From Burkholderia dolosa (lineage in GTDB: Bacteria; Pseudomonadota; Gammaproteobacteria; Burkholderiales; Burkholderiaceae): 64,000 nucleotides of DNA. A program made the position numbers and the translations under genes. Below, one piece after another: positions 47,777-58,379 of this stretch (position 1 is its first letter; each line of letters begins with the position of its first letter). The notes beneath the pieces were generated by a model. The model had not been told where the DNA came from. It saw nothing but the letters and a program-made list of their open reading frames with translations, and searched no databases. The DNA lies in contig NZ_CABVPR010000023.1 of the NCBI RefSeq assembly GCF_902499135.1, positions 21,648-85,647 on the forward strand, given 5' to 3'.

Positions 47777-49168
47777 ATGCGTCCCGGTTCCGTCGACACC
47801 CTCTTCCGTCCCGATCTGCTCGCGAAGTACGGCACGAACGGGCCGCGCTATACGTCGTATCCAACTGCGCTGCAGTTCCGCGACGATTTCGACGCAGCCG
47901 ATTACGTGCGCGCGGCCGGCGATCCCGGCGCGTCGTCGAGCGACCTGTCGCTGTACTTCCACATCCCGTTCTGCAATACGGCGTGCTTCTACTGCGGCTG
48001 CAACAAGATCGCGACGAACAACCGTCGCCGCGCGCGCCCGTATCTCGACCAGTTGAAGCGCGAAATCGCGCTGCAGGCCGCGCGGTTCGATCCCGCGCGC
48101 GCGGTCACGCAACTGCACTGGGGCGGCGGCACGCCGACCTTCCTGTCCGACGACGAAACGGCCGAGCTGATGGCGGCCACGCGCGAGCATTTCACGCTCG
48201 CGCCGGACGCCGACGCGGAGTTCTCGATCGAGATCGATCCGCGCACGGTCACGCCGGCGACGCTCGTCCATCTGCGCACGATCGGCTTCAACCGGCTGAG
48301 CCTCGGCGTACAGGACTTCGACCCGGTCGTGCAGCACGCGATCAACCGGATCCAGCCGCTCGAGATGACGGCCGACCTGCTGTCGGCCGCGCGCGCGACC
48401 GGCTTCCATTCGACGAGCGTCGACCTGATCTACGGGCTGCCGCACCAGACGGTGTCCGTATTCGCGCGCACGCTGGAGACGATCATCGAGCTCGCGCCGG
48501 ACCGGCTGTCGGTGTTCGGCTATGCGCACATGCCGCATCTGTTCAAGATGCAGCGGCAGATCGACGATGCGGCGCTGCCGTCGCCCGACACGCGCATCGC
48601 GCTGCTCGGGCTCGCGATCGACATGCTGACGACGGCCGGCTACGTGTACATCGGCATGGACCACTTCGCGCGACCGTCCGACGAACTGGTGCGCGCGCAA
48701 CGAAACGGCACGCTGCAGCGCAATTTCCAGGGCTACAGCACGCGTGCGGATACGGATCTGATCGGGATCGGCGTGTCGTCGATCGGCAAGGTCGGCGACG
48801 TGTACGCGCAAAACGCGAAGGACCTCCCGGCCTATGGCGCCGCGCTCGATGCGGGCCGGCTGCCGATCGCGCGCGGCGTACGGCTCAGCGCCGAAGATCG
48901 CCTGCGCCGCGACGTGATCACGCAGCTGATGTGCAATCTCGAGCTGCCGTTCTCGCCTATCGACGCCGCGCACGGCATCCGCTTCGCCGATCATTTCGCG
49001 CGCGAACTCGATGCACTGCGCACGTTCGAGCGCGACGGGCTGCTGACGATCGCAGGCGATCGGCTGACGATCCATCCGGCCGGCCGGATGGTCGTGCGCA
49101 ACATCGCGATGGCGTTCGACGCGTACGTCGGCCGCACGCCGCGGCAGCACTATTCGCGCACGGTGTGA
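47777..49168 (+). CDS. hemN: Oxygen-independent coproporphyrinogen III oxidase (radical SAM)
   Basis: HemN decarboxylates coproporphyrinogen III without O2. The 463-residue protein has the radical-SAM cluster Cys66, Cys70, Cys73 and Cys75 in CNTACFYCGC, and GGGTPTFLSDDE for SAM. SLGVQDFDPVVQHAINRIQP and the C-terminal HemN domain (RDVITQLMCNLELPF) follow. The chosen ATG places the family start MRPGSVDTLFRPDLLAKY. No clear FNR box was found in the divergent region upstream. Confidence 0.95.
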   Translation: MRPGSVDTLFRPDLLAKYGTNGPRYTSYPTALQFRDDFDAADYVRAAGDPGASSSDLSLYFHIPFCNTACFYCGCNKIATNNRRRARPYLDQLKREIALQAARFDPARAVTQLHWGGGTPTFLSDDETAELMAATREHFTLAPDADAEFSIEIDPRTVTPATLVHLRTIGFNRLSLGVQDFDPVVQHAINRIQPLEMTADLLSAARATGFHSTSVDLIYGLPHQTVSVFARTLETIIELAPDRLSVFGYAHMPHLFKMQRQIDDAALPSPDTRIALLGLAIDMLTTAGYVYIGMDHFARPSDELVRAQRNGTLQRNFQGYSTRADTDLIGIGVSSIGKVGDVYAQNAKDLPAYGAALDAGRLPIARGVRLSAEDRLRRDVITQLMCNLELPFSPIDAAHGIRFADHFARELDALRTFERDGLLTIAGDRLTIHPAGRMVVRNIAMAFDAYVGRTPRQHYSRTV

Positions 49169-49240
49169 CCGACGCCACCGGCCGCATGCGTGCGGCCGGT
49201 TTGCTAAAGTGTCGGCTTACGCTTCGCCGGAATCCGCACC

Positions 49241-49498
49241 ATGCGCACCACCCAAGCGACCCGCGCGGTCGAACGCCTGAAAGCCCGCTCCGGCAACCCG
49301 CAGTTCGCGGCCGTCGCAACCGCCGCCGGCCTGTTCTATCTCGTCGACCGCTCGAGCGGCACCGCCGAGAAGCGCTGCGAACCGCTGCCGCTCGACGAGT
49401 TCGTCAAGTTCGTCGATCAGTTCGGTCCCCCAAAACCGCGCAAGGCGAGCAAGCTCGATCTCGCGTTCGACGCGCAGATCAAGCGGAGCAAGGGATAA
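49241..49498 (+). CDS. Hypothetical small protein, 85 residues
   Basis: The protein starts MRTTQATRAVERLKARSGN. It has a short hydrophobic stretch AAGLFYLVDRSSG and a basic end (KPRKASKLDLAFDAQIKRSKG). The reading has GGA-type ribosome context and normal codon bias. It lies between hemN and the Pcm-like gene in the same direction. No function is recognised. Confidence 0.6.
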   Translation: MRTTQATRAVERLKARSGNPQFAAVATAAGLFYLVDRSSGTAEKRCEPLPLDEFVKFVDQFGPPKPRKASKLDLAFDAQIKRSKG

Positions 49499-49601
49499 AC
49501 GCCGTTGCAGGCCGCCTGAAGGCTTGTCGGGCGCCCTGTTTGGTACAATCACGAAGTTTTTCTCTCCCCGCTGATAGCCGCTCAGGCTGCATGACCACAC
49601 C

Positions 49602-50255
49602 ATGAATATCGAAAAAGCGCGTTTCAACATGATCGAACAGCAGATCCGGCCGTGGGATGTGCTGGATCTGGACGTCCTGGGCCTGCTGTCGATCGTCAAG
49701 CGTGAGAATTTCGTCCCGGCCGAACACCGTGCGCTCGCGTTCGCCGATCTCGAACTGCCGCTGCCCGGCGGCCGCAAGATGCTGTTCCCGCGCGTCGAAG
49801 CGCGCGTGCTTCAGGAACTGGCGGTCAAGAAGCACGAGAACGTGCTGTTGATCGGCGCCGGCTCCGGCTACCTGACCGCACTGCTCGCGCATCGCGCGCA
49901 GCACGTGACGGCCGTCGAGATCGATCCGGCGGTCGCGAAGTTCGCGGAAGAGAACCTGCGCAACAACGGCGTGACGAACGCGGAAGTCGTGCTCGGCGAC
50001 GGCTCGCTCGGCTGGCCCGACAAGGCGCCGTACGACGTGATCTGTGTCGCCGGCGGCCTGCCGGTCGTGCCGCAGCAGATGCTCGAGCAGTTGAAGATCG
50101 GCGGCCGCCTGTCGGCGTTCGTCGGCGGCCGGCCGGTGATGAAGGCGCAGATCATCACGCGCATCGACGACAAGCAGTACCGTGTCGCGGACGTGTTCGA
50201 GACCTACGTCGACCATCTGGTGAACACGTTCGAACCGTCGCGGTTCAAGTTCTGA
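49602..50255 (+). CDS. Protein-L-isoaspartate O-methyltransferase-like protein
   Basis: A 217-residue SAM enzyme of the Pcm family. Motif I is NVLLIGAGSGYLTALLAHRA (about 86-105), the acidic SAM ligand is in VTAVEIDPAVAKFA, and LGDGSLGWPDKAPYDVICV fits the third motif. Pcm repairs isoaspartyl residues. This shorter bacterial type lacks part of the substrate loop, so the exact substrate is less sure. A rhodanese gene follows by 13 bp. Confidence 0.85.
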   Translation: MNIEKARFNMIEQQIRPWDVLDLDVLGLLSIVKRENFVPAEHRALAFADLELPLPGGRKMLFPRVEARVLQELAVKKHENVLLIGAGSGYLTALLAHRAQHVTAVEIDPAVAKFAEENLRNNGVTNAEVVLGDGSLGWPDKAPYDVICVAGGLPVVPQQMLEQLKIGGRLSAFVGGRPVMKAQIITRIDDKQYRVADVFETYVDHLVNTFEPSRFKF

Positions 50256-50268
50256 GCGGCGGCCCTAT

Positions 50269-50592
50269 ATGCAGATCCTGACACCCGCGATGCTCGCGGA
50301 ATGGCTGCGTGACCCGGCGCGGCCCGCGCCGGTCGTCCTCGACGTGCGCGAGCCGTGGGAAATCGCGACCGCGCAGATCGCCGGCAGCGTGTCGATTCCG
50401 ATGCAGCAGATTCCGGCGCGCAGCGAAGAGCTCGACGACGAAGCGGAAATCGTCTGCGTGTGCCATCACGGGATGCGCAGCGCGCAGGTCGCGATGTTCC
50501 TCGAATCGCGCGGCTTCACGAAGCTGTACAACCTGCAGGGCGGAATCGACGCGTGGTCGCGCGACGTCGATCCGTCCGTGCCGCGCTACTGA
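50269..50592 (+). CDS. Rhodanese-like sulfurtransferase domain protein
   Basis: A 107-residue single-domain rhodanese. The LDVREPWEIATAQIAGSVSIP segment (about 24-44) and the active-site loop CHHGMRS with Cys65 are typical. Such proteins carry persulfide sulfur or act as redox sensors. It is probably co-transcribed with the Pcm-like gene; the pair often lies upstream of tolC in related genomes, which is not the case in this window. Confidence 0.88.
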   Translation: MQILTPAMLAEWLRDPARPAPVVLDVREPWEIATAQIAGSVSIPMQQIPARSEELDDEAEIVCVCHHGMRSAQVAMFLESRGFTKLYNLQGGIDAWSRDVDPSVPRY

Positions 50593-50599
50593 CCTTTCC

Positions 50600-50620
50600 G
50601 GCGGCGCTTCACGCGCCGCC
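50600..50620. terminator. Hairpin between rhodanese and transaminase genes
   Basis: GGCGGCGC and GCGCCGCC pair around TTCAC. There is no clear T tract, so it is a weak or Rho-aided convergent terminator. Confidence 0.4.
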
Positions 50621-50700
50621 GCACATCGCGGGCCGGCACCGCCGCCCGCTCGCTGCTTCGGCGGCCGGAGCGTGCAATGTGCGCGCCGCCCGCCTTCCCG

Positions 50701-52029
<1,329 letters not shown>

Positions 52030-52112
52030 GGCGGCTCCTCGTGAGATCGGGCGGCGCAGCGCGCGCTGCGCCGGCGTGGTGCGACGCGTGGCAAATCGAA
52101 CATCGAGTGTAG

Positions 52113-52127
52113 GCACCGAAACGGTGA
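52113..52127. promoter_or_regulatory. NtrC-like binding site upstream of urtA
   Basis: GCACCGAAACGGTGA matches GCACC-N5-GGTGC in nine of ten fixed bases. It lies about 150 bp before the predicted start of transcription, a normal enhancer distance for NtrC. A second weaker dyad is at 52162-52176 (GCACCGCAACGGCTC). Confidence 0.6.
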
Positions 52128-52250
52128 AGCACAACCGTGCACCAATAGCGCTCGCACGGCTGCACCGCAACGGCTCGCGCGTGCCGCAAAACGCGTCATG
52201 CGCGCCGCGCGATCGCGCGCACGGGCACGCGGGGCGTGCATCCGCGCGAC

Positions 52251-52265
52251 TGGCACATGCCTTGC
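52251..52265 (+). promoter_or_regulatory. Sigma-54 promoter of urtA
   Basis: TGGCACATGCCTTGC has the invariant GG (-24) and GC (-12) separated by ten bases, and TGGCAC/TTGC are consensus. The start would fall near 52277, 50 bases before the urtA ATG. Confidence 0.8.
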
Positions 52266-52326
52266 GTTATTCCGTGCGTCGGCGCCGCCGCGGCGCACGC
52301 ACATCCAACACGTCAAGGGGAACCCG

Positions 52327-53634
52327 ATGAAACGTCGCAGTCTGCTGAAGTTCGGTTCGATGGCCGGCGCGCTCGCGCTGGCGGGCAAGAGCCCGTTTGC
52401 GCATGCCGCCGATACGGGCACCGGCCCGATCAAGGTCGGCATCCTGCACTCGCTGTCGGGCACGATGGCGATCTCCGAAACGTCGCTGAAGGACACGGCG
52501 CTGATGACGATCGCCGACATCAACAAGAACGGCGGCGTGATGGGCCGCAAGATCGAGCCGGTCGTCGTCGATCCGGCGTCGAACTGGCCGCTGTTCGCCG
52601 AGAAGGCGCGCCAGCTGCTCACGCAGGACAAGGTCGCGTGCGTGTTCGGCTGCTGGACGTCGGTGTCGCGCAAGTCGGTGCTGCCGGTGTTCGAGGAACT
52701 GAACGGGCTGCTCTACTACCCGGTGCAGTACGAAGGCGAAGAGATGTCGCGCAACGTGTTCTACACCGGCGCCGCGCCGAACCAGCAGGCGATCCCGGCC
52801 GTCGAGTATCTGATGAGCGCGGAAGGCGGCGGCGCGAAGCGCTTCTTCCTGCTCGGCACCGACTACGTGTATCCGCGCACGACGAACAAGATCCTGCGCG
52901 CGTTCCTCAAATCGAAGGGCGTGAAGGAGACCGACATTCAGGAGGTGTATACGCCGTTCGGCCACAGCGACTACCAGACCATCGTCGCGAACATCAAGAC
53001 GTTCTCGCAAGGCGGCAAGACGACCGTGATCTCGACGATCAACGGCGACTCGAACGTGCCGTTCTATAAAGAGCTCGGCAACCAGGGGATCAAGGCAACC
53101 GACGTGCCGGTCGTCGCGTTCTCGGTCGGCGAGGAAGAGCTGCGCGGGATCGACACGAAGCCGCTCGTCGGCCACCTGGCCGCGTGGAACTACTTCATGT
53201 CGGTGAAGAACCCGACGAACACCAAGTTCAAGGACCAGTTCGCCGCGTGGGTGAAGGCGAACAACCTGCCGGGCGGCGCGAAGCGCGTGACCAACGATCC
53301 GATGGAGGCGACCTATGTCGGCATCCACATGTGGAAGCAGGCCGTCGAAAAGGCGAAGAGCACCGACGTCGACAAGGTGCGCGTCGCGATGATCGGCCAG
53401 ACCGTCGCCGCGCCGTCGGGCTTCACGCTCGCGATGGACGGCAACCACCATCTGCACAAGCCGGTGATGATCGGGGAGATCCGCGGCGACGGGCAGTTCA
53501 ACGTCGTGTGGAAGACGAAGACCGCGGTGCGCGCGCAACCGTGGAGCCCGTTCATCGCGGGCAACCAGGGCAAGCCGGACGTCGTCAGCTCGATCCCCGC
53601 GTTCCTGCGCCGGCAGCGCGCGGCATTGGCCTGA
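52327..53634 (+). CDS. urtA: Urea ABC transporter substrate-binding protein
   Basis: UrtA is the periplasmic receptor of the UrtABCDE urea importer. The 435-residue precursor starts MKRRSLLKFGSMAGALALAG, a twin-arginine-type signal (RRSLLK) with cleavage near AHAAD. The mature part has the Urt features VGILHSLSGTMAISE, GCWTSVSRKSVLPVFE, LLYYPVQYEGEE and EATYVGIHMWKQAVEKA. It is first in the urt operon, behind the sigma-54 promoter, with a 204-bp gap and hairpin before urtB. Confidence 0.95.
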   Translation: MKRRSLLKFGSMAGALALAGKSPFAHAADTGTGPIKVGILHSLSGTMAISETSLKDTALMTIADINKNGGVMGRKIEPVVVDPASNWPLFAEKARQLLTQDKVACVFGCWTSVSRKSVLPVFEELNGLLYYPVQYEGEEMSRNVFYTGAAPNQQAIPAVEYLMSAEGGGAKRFFLLGTDYVYPRTTNKILRAFLKSKGVKETDIQEVYTPFGHSDYQTIVANIKTFSQGGKTTVISTINGDSNVPFYKELGNQGIKATDVPVVAFSVGEEELRGIDTKPLVGHLAAWNYFMSVKNPTNTKFKDQFAAWVKANNLPGGAKRVTNDPMEATYVGIHMWKQAVEKAKSTDVDKVRVAMIGQTVAAPSGFTLAMDGNHHLHKPVMIGEIRGDGQFNVVWKTKTAVRAQPWSPFIAGNQGKPDVVSSIPAFLRRQRAALA

Positions 53635-53640
53635 CGCGAT

Positions 53641-53672
53641 GCGGGACGTTGCTTGCGTGCGCAACGTCCCGC
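53641..53672. other. Intercistronic hairpin after urtA
   Basis: GCGGGACGTTGC and GCAACGTCCCGC form a perfect 12-bp stem with an eight-base loop six bases after the urtA stop codon. It has no T tract, so it probably stabilises or attenuates rather than terminates. This would give more binding protein than permease. Confidence 0.55.
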
Positions 53673-53838
53673 GCGCAACGGGTTTCGCGCGGCGACGGCG
53701 CGGCACAGCATCGCACGGCCGCAGCGCCGTTGCATGCCGGATCGCAACGCCGCTGCCGTCGCTGCAATTGCTGAAACCCACGCGGTCCGCGCACCGCCGC
53801 CCCGAGCCACCGCTTCCCTACGCCTGACAGGATTTCCG

Positions 53839-55461
53839 ATGCCACCACGCTTTCGCCGGGCCGTCGCCGTCGCGGCCGTCGCCTGTGCCGCCGTCGCGGG
53901 CACGCTGCCGCGCACCGCATGCGCGCTGACGGCCGCCGACACCGCCGCGCTCGCCGGCGACGATTTCGACGCGAAGACGGCCGCGATCGAACGGCTCGCG
54001 ACCGACACCGATCCGCGCGCGGTCGCATTGCTCAACGCATTGTCGACCGGCGACGCGCTCGCGACCGGCGACGCCCGTGTGCTGATCCAGATCGGCGACA
54101 CCGCACACGACGCCCTCACGCAGGCCGCGACGCCCGCCGGCGATGCGCAGCCGGTGATGCTGAACAACCTGCTGCGCACGAAGATCGCCGCGGCGTTGTC
54201 GGGCCTCGCGCTCGCCTCGCCCGACGTCGCCGCGCGGCGCGACGCGATCGACGCGCTGCTGAAGTCGCCCGATCCGGCGCTGAAGCCGATGATCGAGCGG
54301 GCGCGCGCGAAGGAAACCGATCCGTCGCTCAAGCGCCGCCTCGACGCGCTGTGGGCGATCGCCGCGCTGCACGATCCGGATCCGGCGAAGCGCCTCGAAG
54401 CGGTGCAGGTCGTCGCCGCACGCAGCGATCTCGACATGATCGAGCAGCTGCGCCCGCTCGTCGCGAAGAACGCGGACGGCAGCTTCGCGGAGCCCGACGC
54501 GCGCGTGCGCGACGCGGCCCAGCACGGGCTCGATGCGCTGCATGCCCTGCAGCGGCGCGGCGAGATCGCCGGCACGCTGTTCGCCGGGCTGTCGCTCGGC
54601 AGCGTGCTGCTGCTCGCGGCGCTCGGCCTCGCGATCACGTACGGGCTGATCGGCGTGATCAACATGGCGCACGGCGAATTCCTGATGATCGGTGCGTACG
54701 CAACCTACGTCGTGCAGACGCTGATCCAGCGCTATGCGCCGGCCGCGTTCGACTGGTATCCGCTCGTCGCGGTGCCCGCGTCGTTCGCGGCGGCCGCGCT
54801 GGTCGGCATCGTGCTCGAGCGGCTCGTGCTGCGGCACCTGTACGGCCGCCCGCTCGAGACGCTGCTCGCGACGTTCGGCGTGAGCCTGATCCTGATCCAG
54901 GCGACGCGGATGCTGTTCGGCGCGCAGAACGTGCAGGTCGCGAACCCGTCGTGGATGAGCGGCGGCGTGACCGTGATGCAGAGCCTGATCCTGCCGTACA
55001 ACCGGCTCGCGATCCTCGCGTTCGCGCTCGCGGTGGTCGCGATCGCGTGGGCCGTGCTGACGAAGACGCGGCTCGGCCTCTTCGTGCGCGCAGTCACGCA
55101 GAACCGCCGGATGGCCGCGTGCGTCGGCGTGAAGACCGCGCGCGTCGACGCGTATGCGTTCGCGTTCGGCGCTGGCATCGCGGGGCTCGGCGGCTGCGCG
55201 CTGTCGCAGATCGGCAACGTCGGCCCCGACCTCGGGCAGAACTACATCATCGATTCGTTCATGGCCGTCGTGCTCGGCGGCGTCGGGCAGATCGCCGGCA
55301 CCGTGCTCGGCGGGTTCGGGCTCGGCCTCGTCAGCAAGGCGATCGAGCCGTTCTGGGGCGCGGTGCTCGCGAAGATCGCCGTGCTCGTGATGATCGTGCT
55401 GTTCATCCAGAAGCGTCCGCAGGGGATGTTCGCCCCGAAGGGACGCAGCGCGGAGGCTTGA
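53839..55461 (+). CDS. urtB: Urea ABC transporter permease UrtB
   Basis: UrtB is the first inner-membrane permease of the urea importer, of the LivH branched-chain type. The 540-residue protein has a signal-like start (MPPRFRRAVAVAAVA) and an extracytoplasmic helical extension of about 220 residues of Ala/Leu/Asp-rich repeats. The permease core follows from about residue 245 (GSVLLLAALGLAITYGLIGV, INMAHGEFLMIGAYATY, LIQATRMLFGAQN). UrtC follows directly (2 bp). Confidence 0.92.
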   Translation: MPPRFRRAVAVAAVACAAVAGTLPRTACALTAADTAALAGDDFDAKTAAIERLATDTDPRAVALLNALSTGDALATGDARVLIQIGDTAHDALTQAATPAGDAQPVMLNNLLRTKIAAALSGLALASPDVAARRDAIDALLKSPDPALKPMIERARAKETDPSLKRRLDALWAIAALHDPDPAKRLEAVQVVAARSDLDMIEQLRPLVAKNADGSFAEPDARVRDAAQHGLDALHALQRRGEIAGTLFAGLSLGSVLLLAALGLAITYGLIGVINMAHGEFLMIGAYATYVVQTLIQRYAPAAFDWYPLVAVPASFAAAALVGIVLERLVLRHLYGRPLETLLATFGVSLILIQATRMLFGAQNVQVANPSWMSGGVTVMQSLILPYNRLAILAFALAVVAIAWAVLTKTRLGLFVRAVTQNRRMAACVGVKTARVDAYAFAFGAGIAGLGGCALSQIGNVGPDLGQNYIIDSFMAVVLGGVGQIAGTVLGGFGLGLVSKAIEPFWGAVLAKIAVLVMIVLFIQKRPQGMFAPKGRSAEA

Positions 55462-55462
55462 C

Positions 55463-56650
55463 GTGACTTCCCTCACCGATTCGTTGTCGAACCCGGTCGC
55501 CGATGCGTCGACGCCGTCCGGCGCGGCCCGCACGCACGAACGCTTTGCGCTCGGCCTGCCGCCGCGTCCCGCGCTGCTGTCGCGCCGCGCGTGGCTGGCG
55601 CTCGTCGCGCTGTGCATCGCGATCGGCATCGGCGTGCCGCTCGCCGCGCTCGTCGCGCCCGAGTCGAGCGCGTTCCATCTGTCCGCGTACGCGATGACGC
55701 TCGCCGGCAAGCTGATGTGCTATGCGATCGCCGCACTCGCACTCGATCTCGTGTGGGGCTACTGCGGAATCCTGAGCCTCGGCCACGGGCTGTTCTTCGC
55801 GCTCGGCGGCTACGCGATCGGCATGTACCTGATGCGCGAGATCGGCCGCGACGGCAAGTACGGCAGCGACCTGCCCGACTTCATGGTGTTCCTCGACTGG
55901 CATCAACTGCCGTGGTACTGGAGCGGCACGCAGCATCTCGGCTGGGCGCTCGCGCTCGTCGTGCTCGTGCCGGCCGTGCTCGCGTGGGTATTCGGCTTCT
56001 TCACGTTCCGCTCGCGCGTGAAAGGCGTGTATCTGTCGATCATCACGCAGGCGCTGACGTTCGCCGCGATGCTGCTGTTCTATCGCAACGAGACGGGCTT
56101 CGGCGGCAACAACGGCTTCACCGACTTCAAGCGGATCGCCGGCTTTCCGATCACGTCGCCCGGCACGCGCACGGTGCTGCTGCTGCTCACGTTCGCGACG
56201 CTCGTGCTCGCGTTCATCGCTGCGCGCGCGATCGTCACCAGCAAGCTCGGCCGCGTCGTCACCGCGGTGCGCGACGGCGAGGCGCGGCTGATGTTTCTCG
56301 GCTACAGCCCGCTCGCGTACAAGCTGTTCGTGTGGACCGTGTCGGCCGTGCTGTGCGGCATCGCGGGCGCGCTGTACGTGCCGCAGGTCGGCATCATCAA
56401 TCCCGGCGAGATGTCGCCGGGCAATTCGATCGAGATGGCGATCTGGGTCGCGGTCGGCGGGCGCGGCACGCTGATCGGGCCGATCGTCGGCGCGTTCGCG
56501 GTGAACGGCGCGAAGAGCCTGTTTACCGCGTACTTCGCCGAATACTGGCTGTTCTTCCTCGGCCTGATCTTCGTGCTCGTGCCGCTGCTGCTGCCGCGCG
56601 GGATCGTCGGCGTCGTCGAGAGCGCACTCGCGAAAGGGAAACGCAGATGA
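55463..56650 (+). CDS. urtC: Urea ABC transporter permease UrtC
   Basis: UrtC is the LivM-type partner permease. The 395-residue protein has about ten hydrophobic segments. The characteristic loop is YCGILSLGHGLFFALGGYAIG, and GGRGTLIGPIVGAFAVNGAKS appears near the end. GTG 55463 is the start; it lies 1 bp after the urtB stop and behind GGAGG. The stop overlaps urtD by four bases. Confidence 0.93.
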   Translation: MTSLTDSLSNPVADASTPSGAARTHERFALGLPPRPALLSRRAWLALVALCIAIGIGVPLAALVAPESSAFHLSAYAMTLAGKLMCYAIAALALDLVWGYCGILSLGHGLFFALGGYAIGMYLMREIGRDGKYGSDLPDFMVFLDWHQLPWYWSGTQHLGWALALVVLVPAVLAWVFGFFTFRSRVKGVYLSIITQALTFAAMLLFYRNETGFGGNNGFTDFKRIAGFPITSPGTRTVLLLLTFATLVLAFIAARAIVTSKLGRVVTAVRDGEARLMFLGYSPLAYKLFVWTVSAVLCGIAGALYVPQVGIINPGEMSPGNSIEMAIWVAVGGRGTLIGPIVGAFAVNGAKSLFTAYFAEYWLFFLGLIFVLVPLLLPRGIVGVVESALAKGKRR

Positions 56651-57504
56651 ACGGAACGGCACTCTATCAATTCACGCCGCCGCCCGAAGACGAACTGCTC
56701 GCGGTCAGCGGCACCGCATCGATGGGGCGCGTCGTGCCGGAAGGCATCGACACGTCGCACGGCACGATCCTGTATCTGGAAGACATCGAGGTGAGCTTCG
56801 ACGGCTTTCGCGCGCTGAACAAGCTGTCGCTCGCGATCGACGCGGGCGAGCTGCGCTGCGTGATCGGCCCGAACGGTGCAGGTAAGACGACGATGATGGA
56901 CGTGATCACCGGCAAGACGCGTCCCGATGCCGGCAAGGTGTTTCTCGGCCAGACGATCGATCTCGCGCGGATGAACGAGCCGGAGATTGCGCGCGCCGGC
57001 ATCGGCCGCAAGTTCCAGAAGCCGACCGTGTTCGAGCAGCATCCGGTGTGGGAGAACCTCGAGCTCGCGATGCAGACCGACAAGGGCTGGCTCGCGTCGC
57101 TGCGCGCGCGGCTCGATCGCGCCGCGCAGGCGAAGATCGAGGAAACGCTCGCGCTGATCGGCCTCGAGAGCCATGCATTTCGCGCGGCGGGCGAGCTGTC
57201 GCACGGCCAGAAACAGCGGCTCGAGATCGGCATGCTGCTGATGCAGCGCCCGGCGCTGTTGCTGCTCGACGAACCGGCGGCCGGGATGACCGACCACGAG
57301 ACGATGGAGCTCGCCGAACTGCTGAACACGCTGCGCGGCACGTGTTCGATGATGGTCGTCGAGCACGACATGGATTTCGTCGCGGCGCTCGCGGGCGACA
57401 CGGGCTGCGTGACGGTGATGGCCGAAGGCGCGGTGCTCGCGCAAGGCACGCTCGACCAGGTCAAGCGCGACGAAGCGGTGATCGGGTCTTACCTCGGACG
57501 TTGA
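56647..57504 (+). CDS. urtD: Urea ABC transporter ATP-binding protein UrtD
   Basis: The 285-residue LivG-type ATPase has Walker A GPNGAGKT (74-81), signature LSHGQ (184-188) and Walker B LLLLDEPAAGM. The N-terminal 45 residues are an unusual leader (MNGTALYQFTPPPEDELLAV) before the ATPase proper. The start ATG overlaps the urtC stop. It is followed by urtE after four bases. Confidence 0.93.
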   Translation: MNGTALYQFTPPPEDELLAVSGTASMGRVVPEGIDTSHGTILYLEDIEVSFDGFRALNKLSLAIDAGELRCVIGPNGAGKTTMMDVITGKTRPDAGKVFLGQTIDLARMNEPEIARAGIGRKFQKPTVFEQHPVWENLELAMQTDKGWLASLRARLDRAAQAKIEETLALIGLESHAFRAAGELSHGQKQRLEIGMLLMQRPALLLLDEPAAGMTDHETMELAELLNTLRGTCSMMVVEHDMDFVAALAGDTGCVTVMAEGAVLAQGTLDQVKRDEAVIGSYLGR

Positions 57505-57508
57505 TGCG

Positions 57509-58201
57509 ATGCTGAAGATCGAAGCGCTGAACCAGTACTACGGCGGCAGCCATATCCTGCGCAACGCGACGCTCGCCGCCGAAGACGGCAAGCTGACCGT
57601 GCTGCTTGGACGCAACGGCGTCGGCAAGACGACGCTGCTGCGTTGCCTGATGGGCGTCGTCGCCGCGAAGAGCGGCACGATATCGTGGCGCGGCGCATCG
57701 CTCGGCGCGCTGCCGCCGTATGCGCGCGTGGCGGCCGGCCTCGCGTACGTGCCGCAGGGCCGCGACATCTTTCCGCGGCTGACCGTCGAGGAGAACCTGC
57801 TGGTCGGCGCGGCGAGCCGCAGTGCGCCGTCGAAAGTGCCCGACCGCATCTACGAACTGTTTCCGGTGCTGAAGGACATGCGCGCGCGGCGCGGCGGCGA
57901 CCTGTCGGGCGGCCAGCAGCAGCAGCTCGCGATCGGCCGCGCGCTGATGAGCGACCCGCAGCTGCTGATTCTCGACGAGCCGACCGAAGGCATCCAGCCG
58001 TCGATCATCCAGGACATCGGCCGCACGCTGCGTCAGCTCGTCGACGAATCGAAGATGACCGTGCTGCTCGTCGAACAGTATTACGATTTCGCGCGATCGA
58101 TCGCCGACCGCTATTGGGTGATGAGCCGCGGCGAGATCGTCGCGGGTGGCGATGCGTGCGATATGGATGCGAATGGTGTGCGCGAGATGATCGCGGTGTA
58201 A
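57509..58201 (+). CDS. urtE: Urea ABC transporter ATP-binding protein UrtE
   Basis: The 230-residue LivF-type ATPase has Walker [10 protein letters not shown] (34-42), signature [15 protein letters not shown], Walker [14 protein letters not shown] and a final segment on [13 protein letters not shown]-like [14 protein letters not shown]. It ends the transporter set; ureD follows 178 bp later in the same direction. Confidence 0.94.
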   Translation: MLKIEALNQYYGGSHILRNATLAAEDGKLTVLLGRNGVGKTTLLRCLMGVVAAKSGTISWRGASLGALPPYARVAAGLAYVPQGRDIFPRLTVEENLLVGAASRSAPSKVPDRIYELFPVLKDMRARRGGDLSGGQQQQLAIGRALMSDPQLLILDEPTEGIQPSIIQDIGRTLRQLVDESKMTVLLVEQYYDFARSIADRYWVMSRGEIVAGGDACDMDANGVREMIAV

Positions 58202-58379
58202 CGCGGCGGCGAGCCGCGGCGCGGTGCGGATGCGGCAGTGCGCCCGCCGGTCGGCCCGGCTGCCGACCGCGCTGCGACGCGCAACGCCCGCGCTTTCGCG
58301 AACACGGCAGCGGCATTATTGTTCCGGTAACATCCGTGTTCGCCGCGCGCCCGCTCCCTTCGTTTTCCTTTCGTCGCCG

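Larger units (their letters stand above)
52030..52326. promoter_or_regulatory. Divergent control region of the transaminase and the urt operon
   Basis: The 297-bp region holds a sigma-54 promoter (52251-52265) and one strong and one weaker NtrC-like dyad upstream of it. The side facing the transaminase has no recognised promoter. No small gene is seen. Confidence 0.6.
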
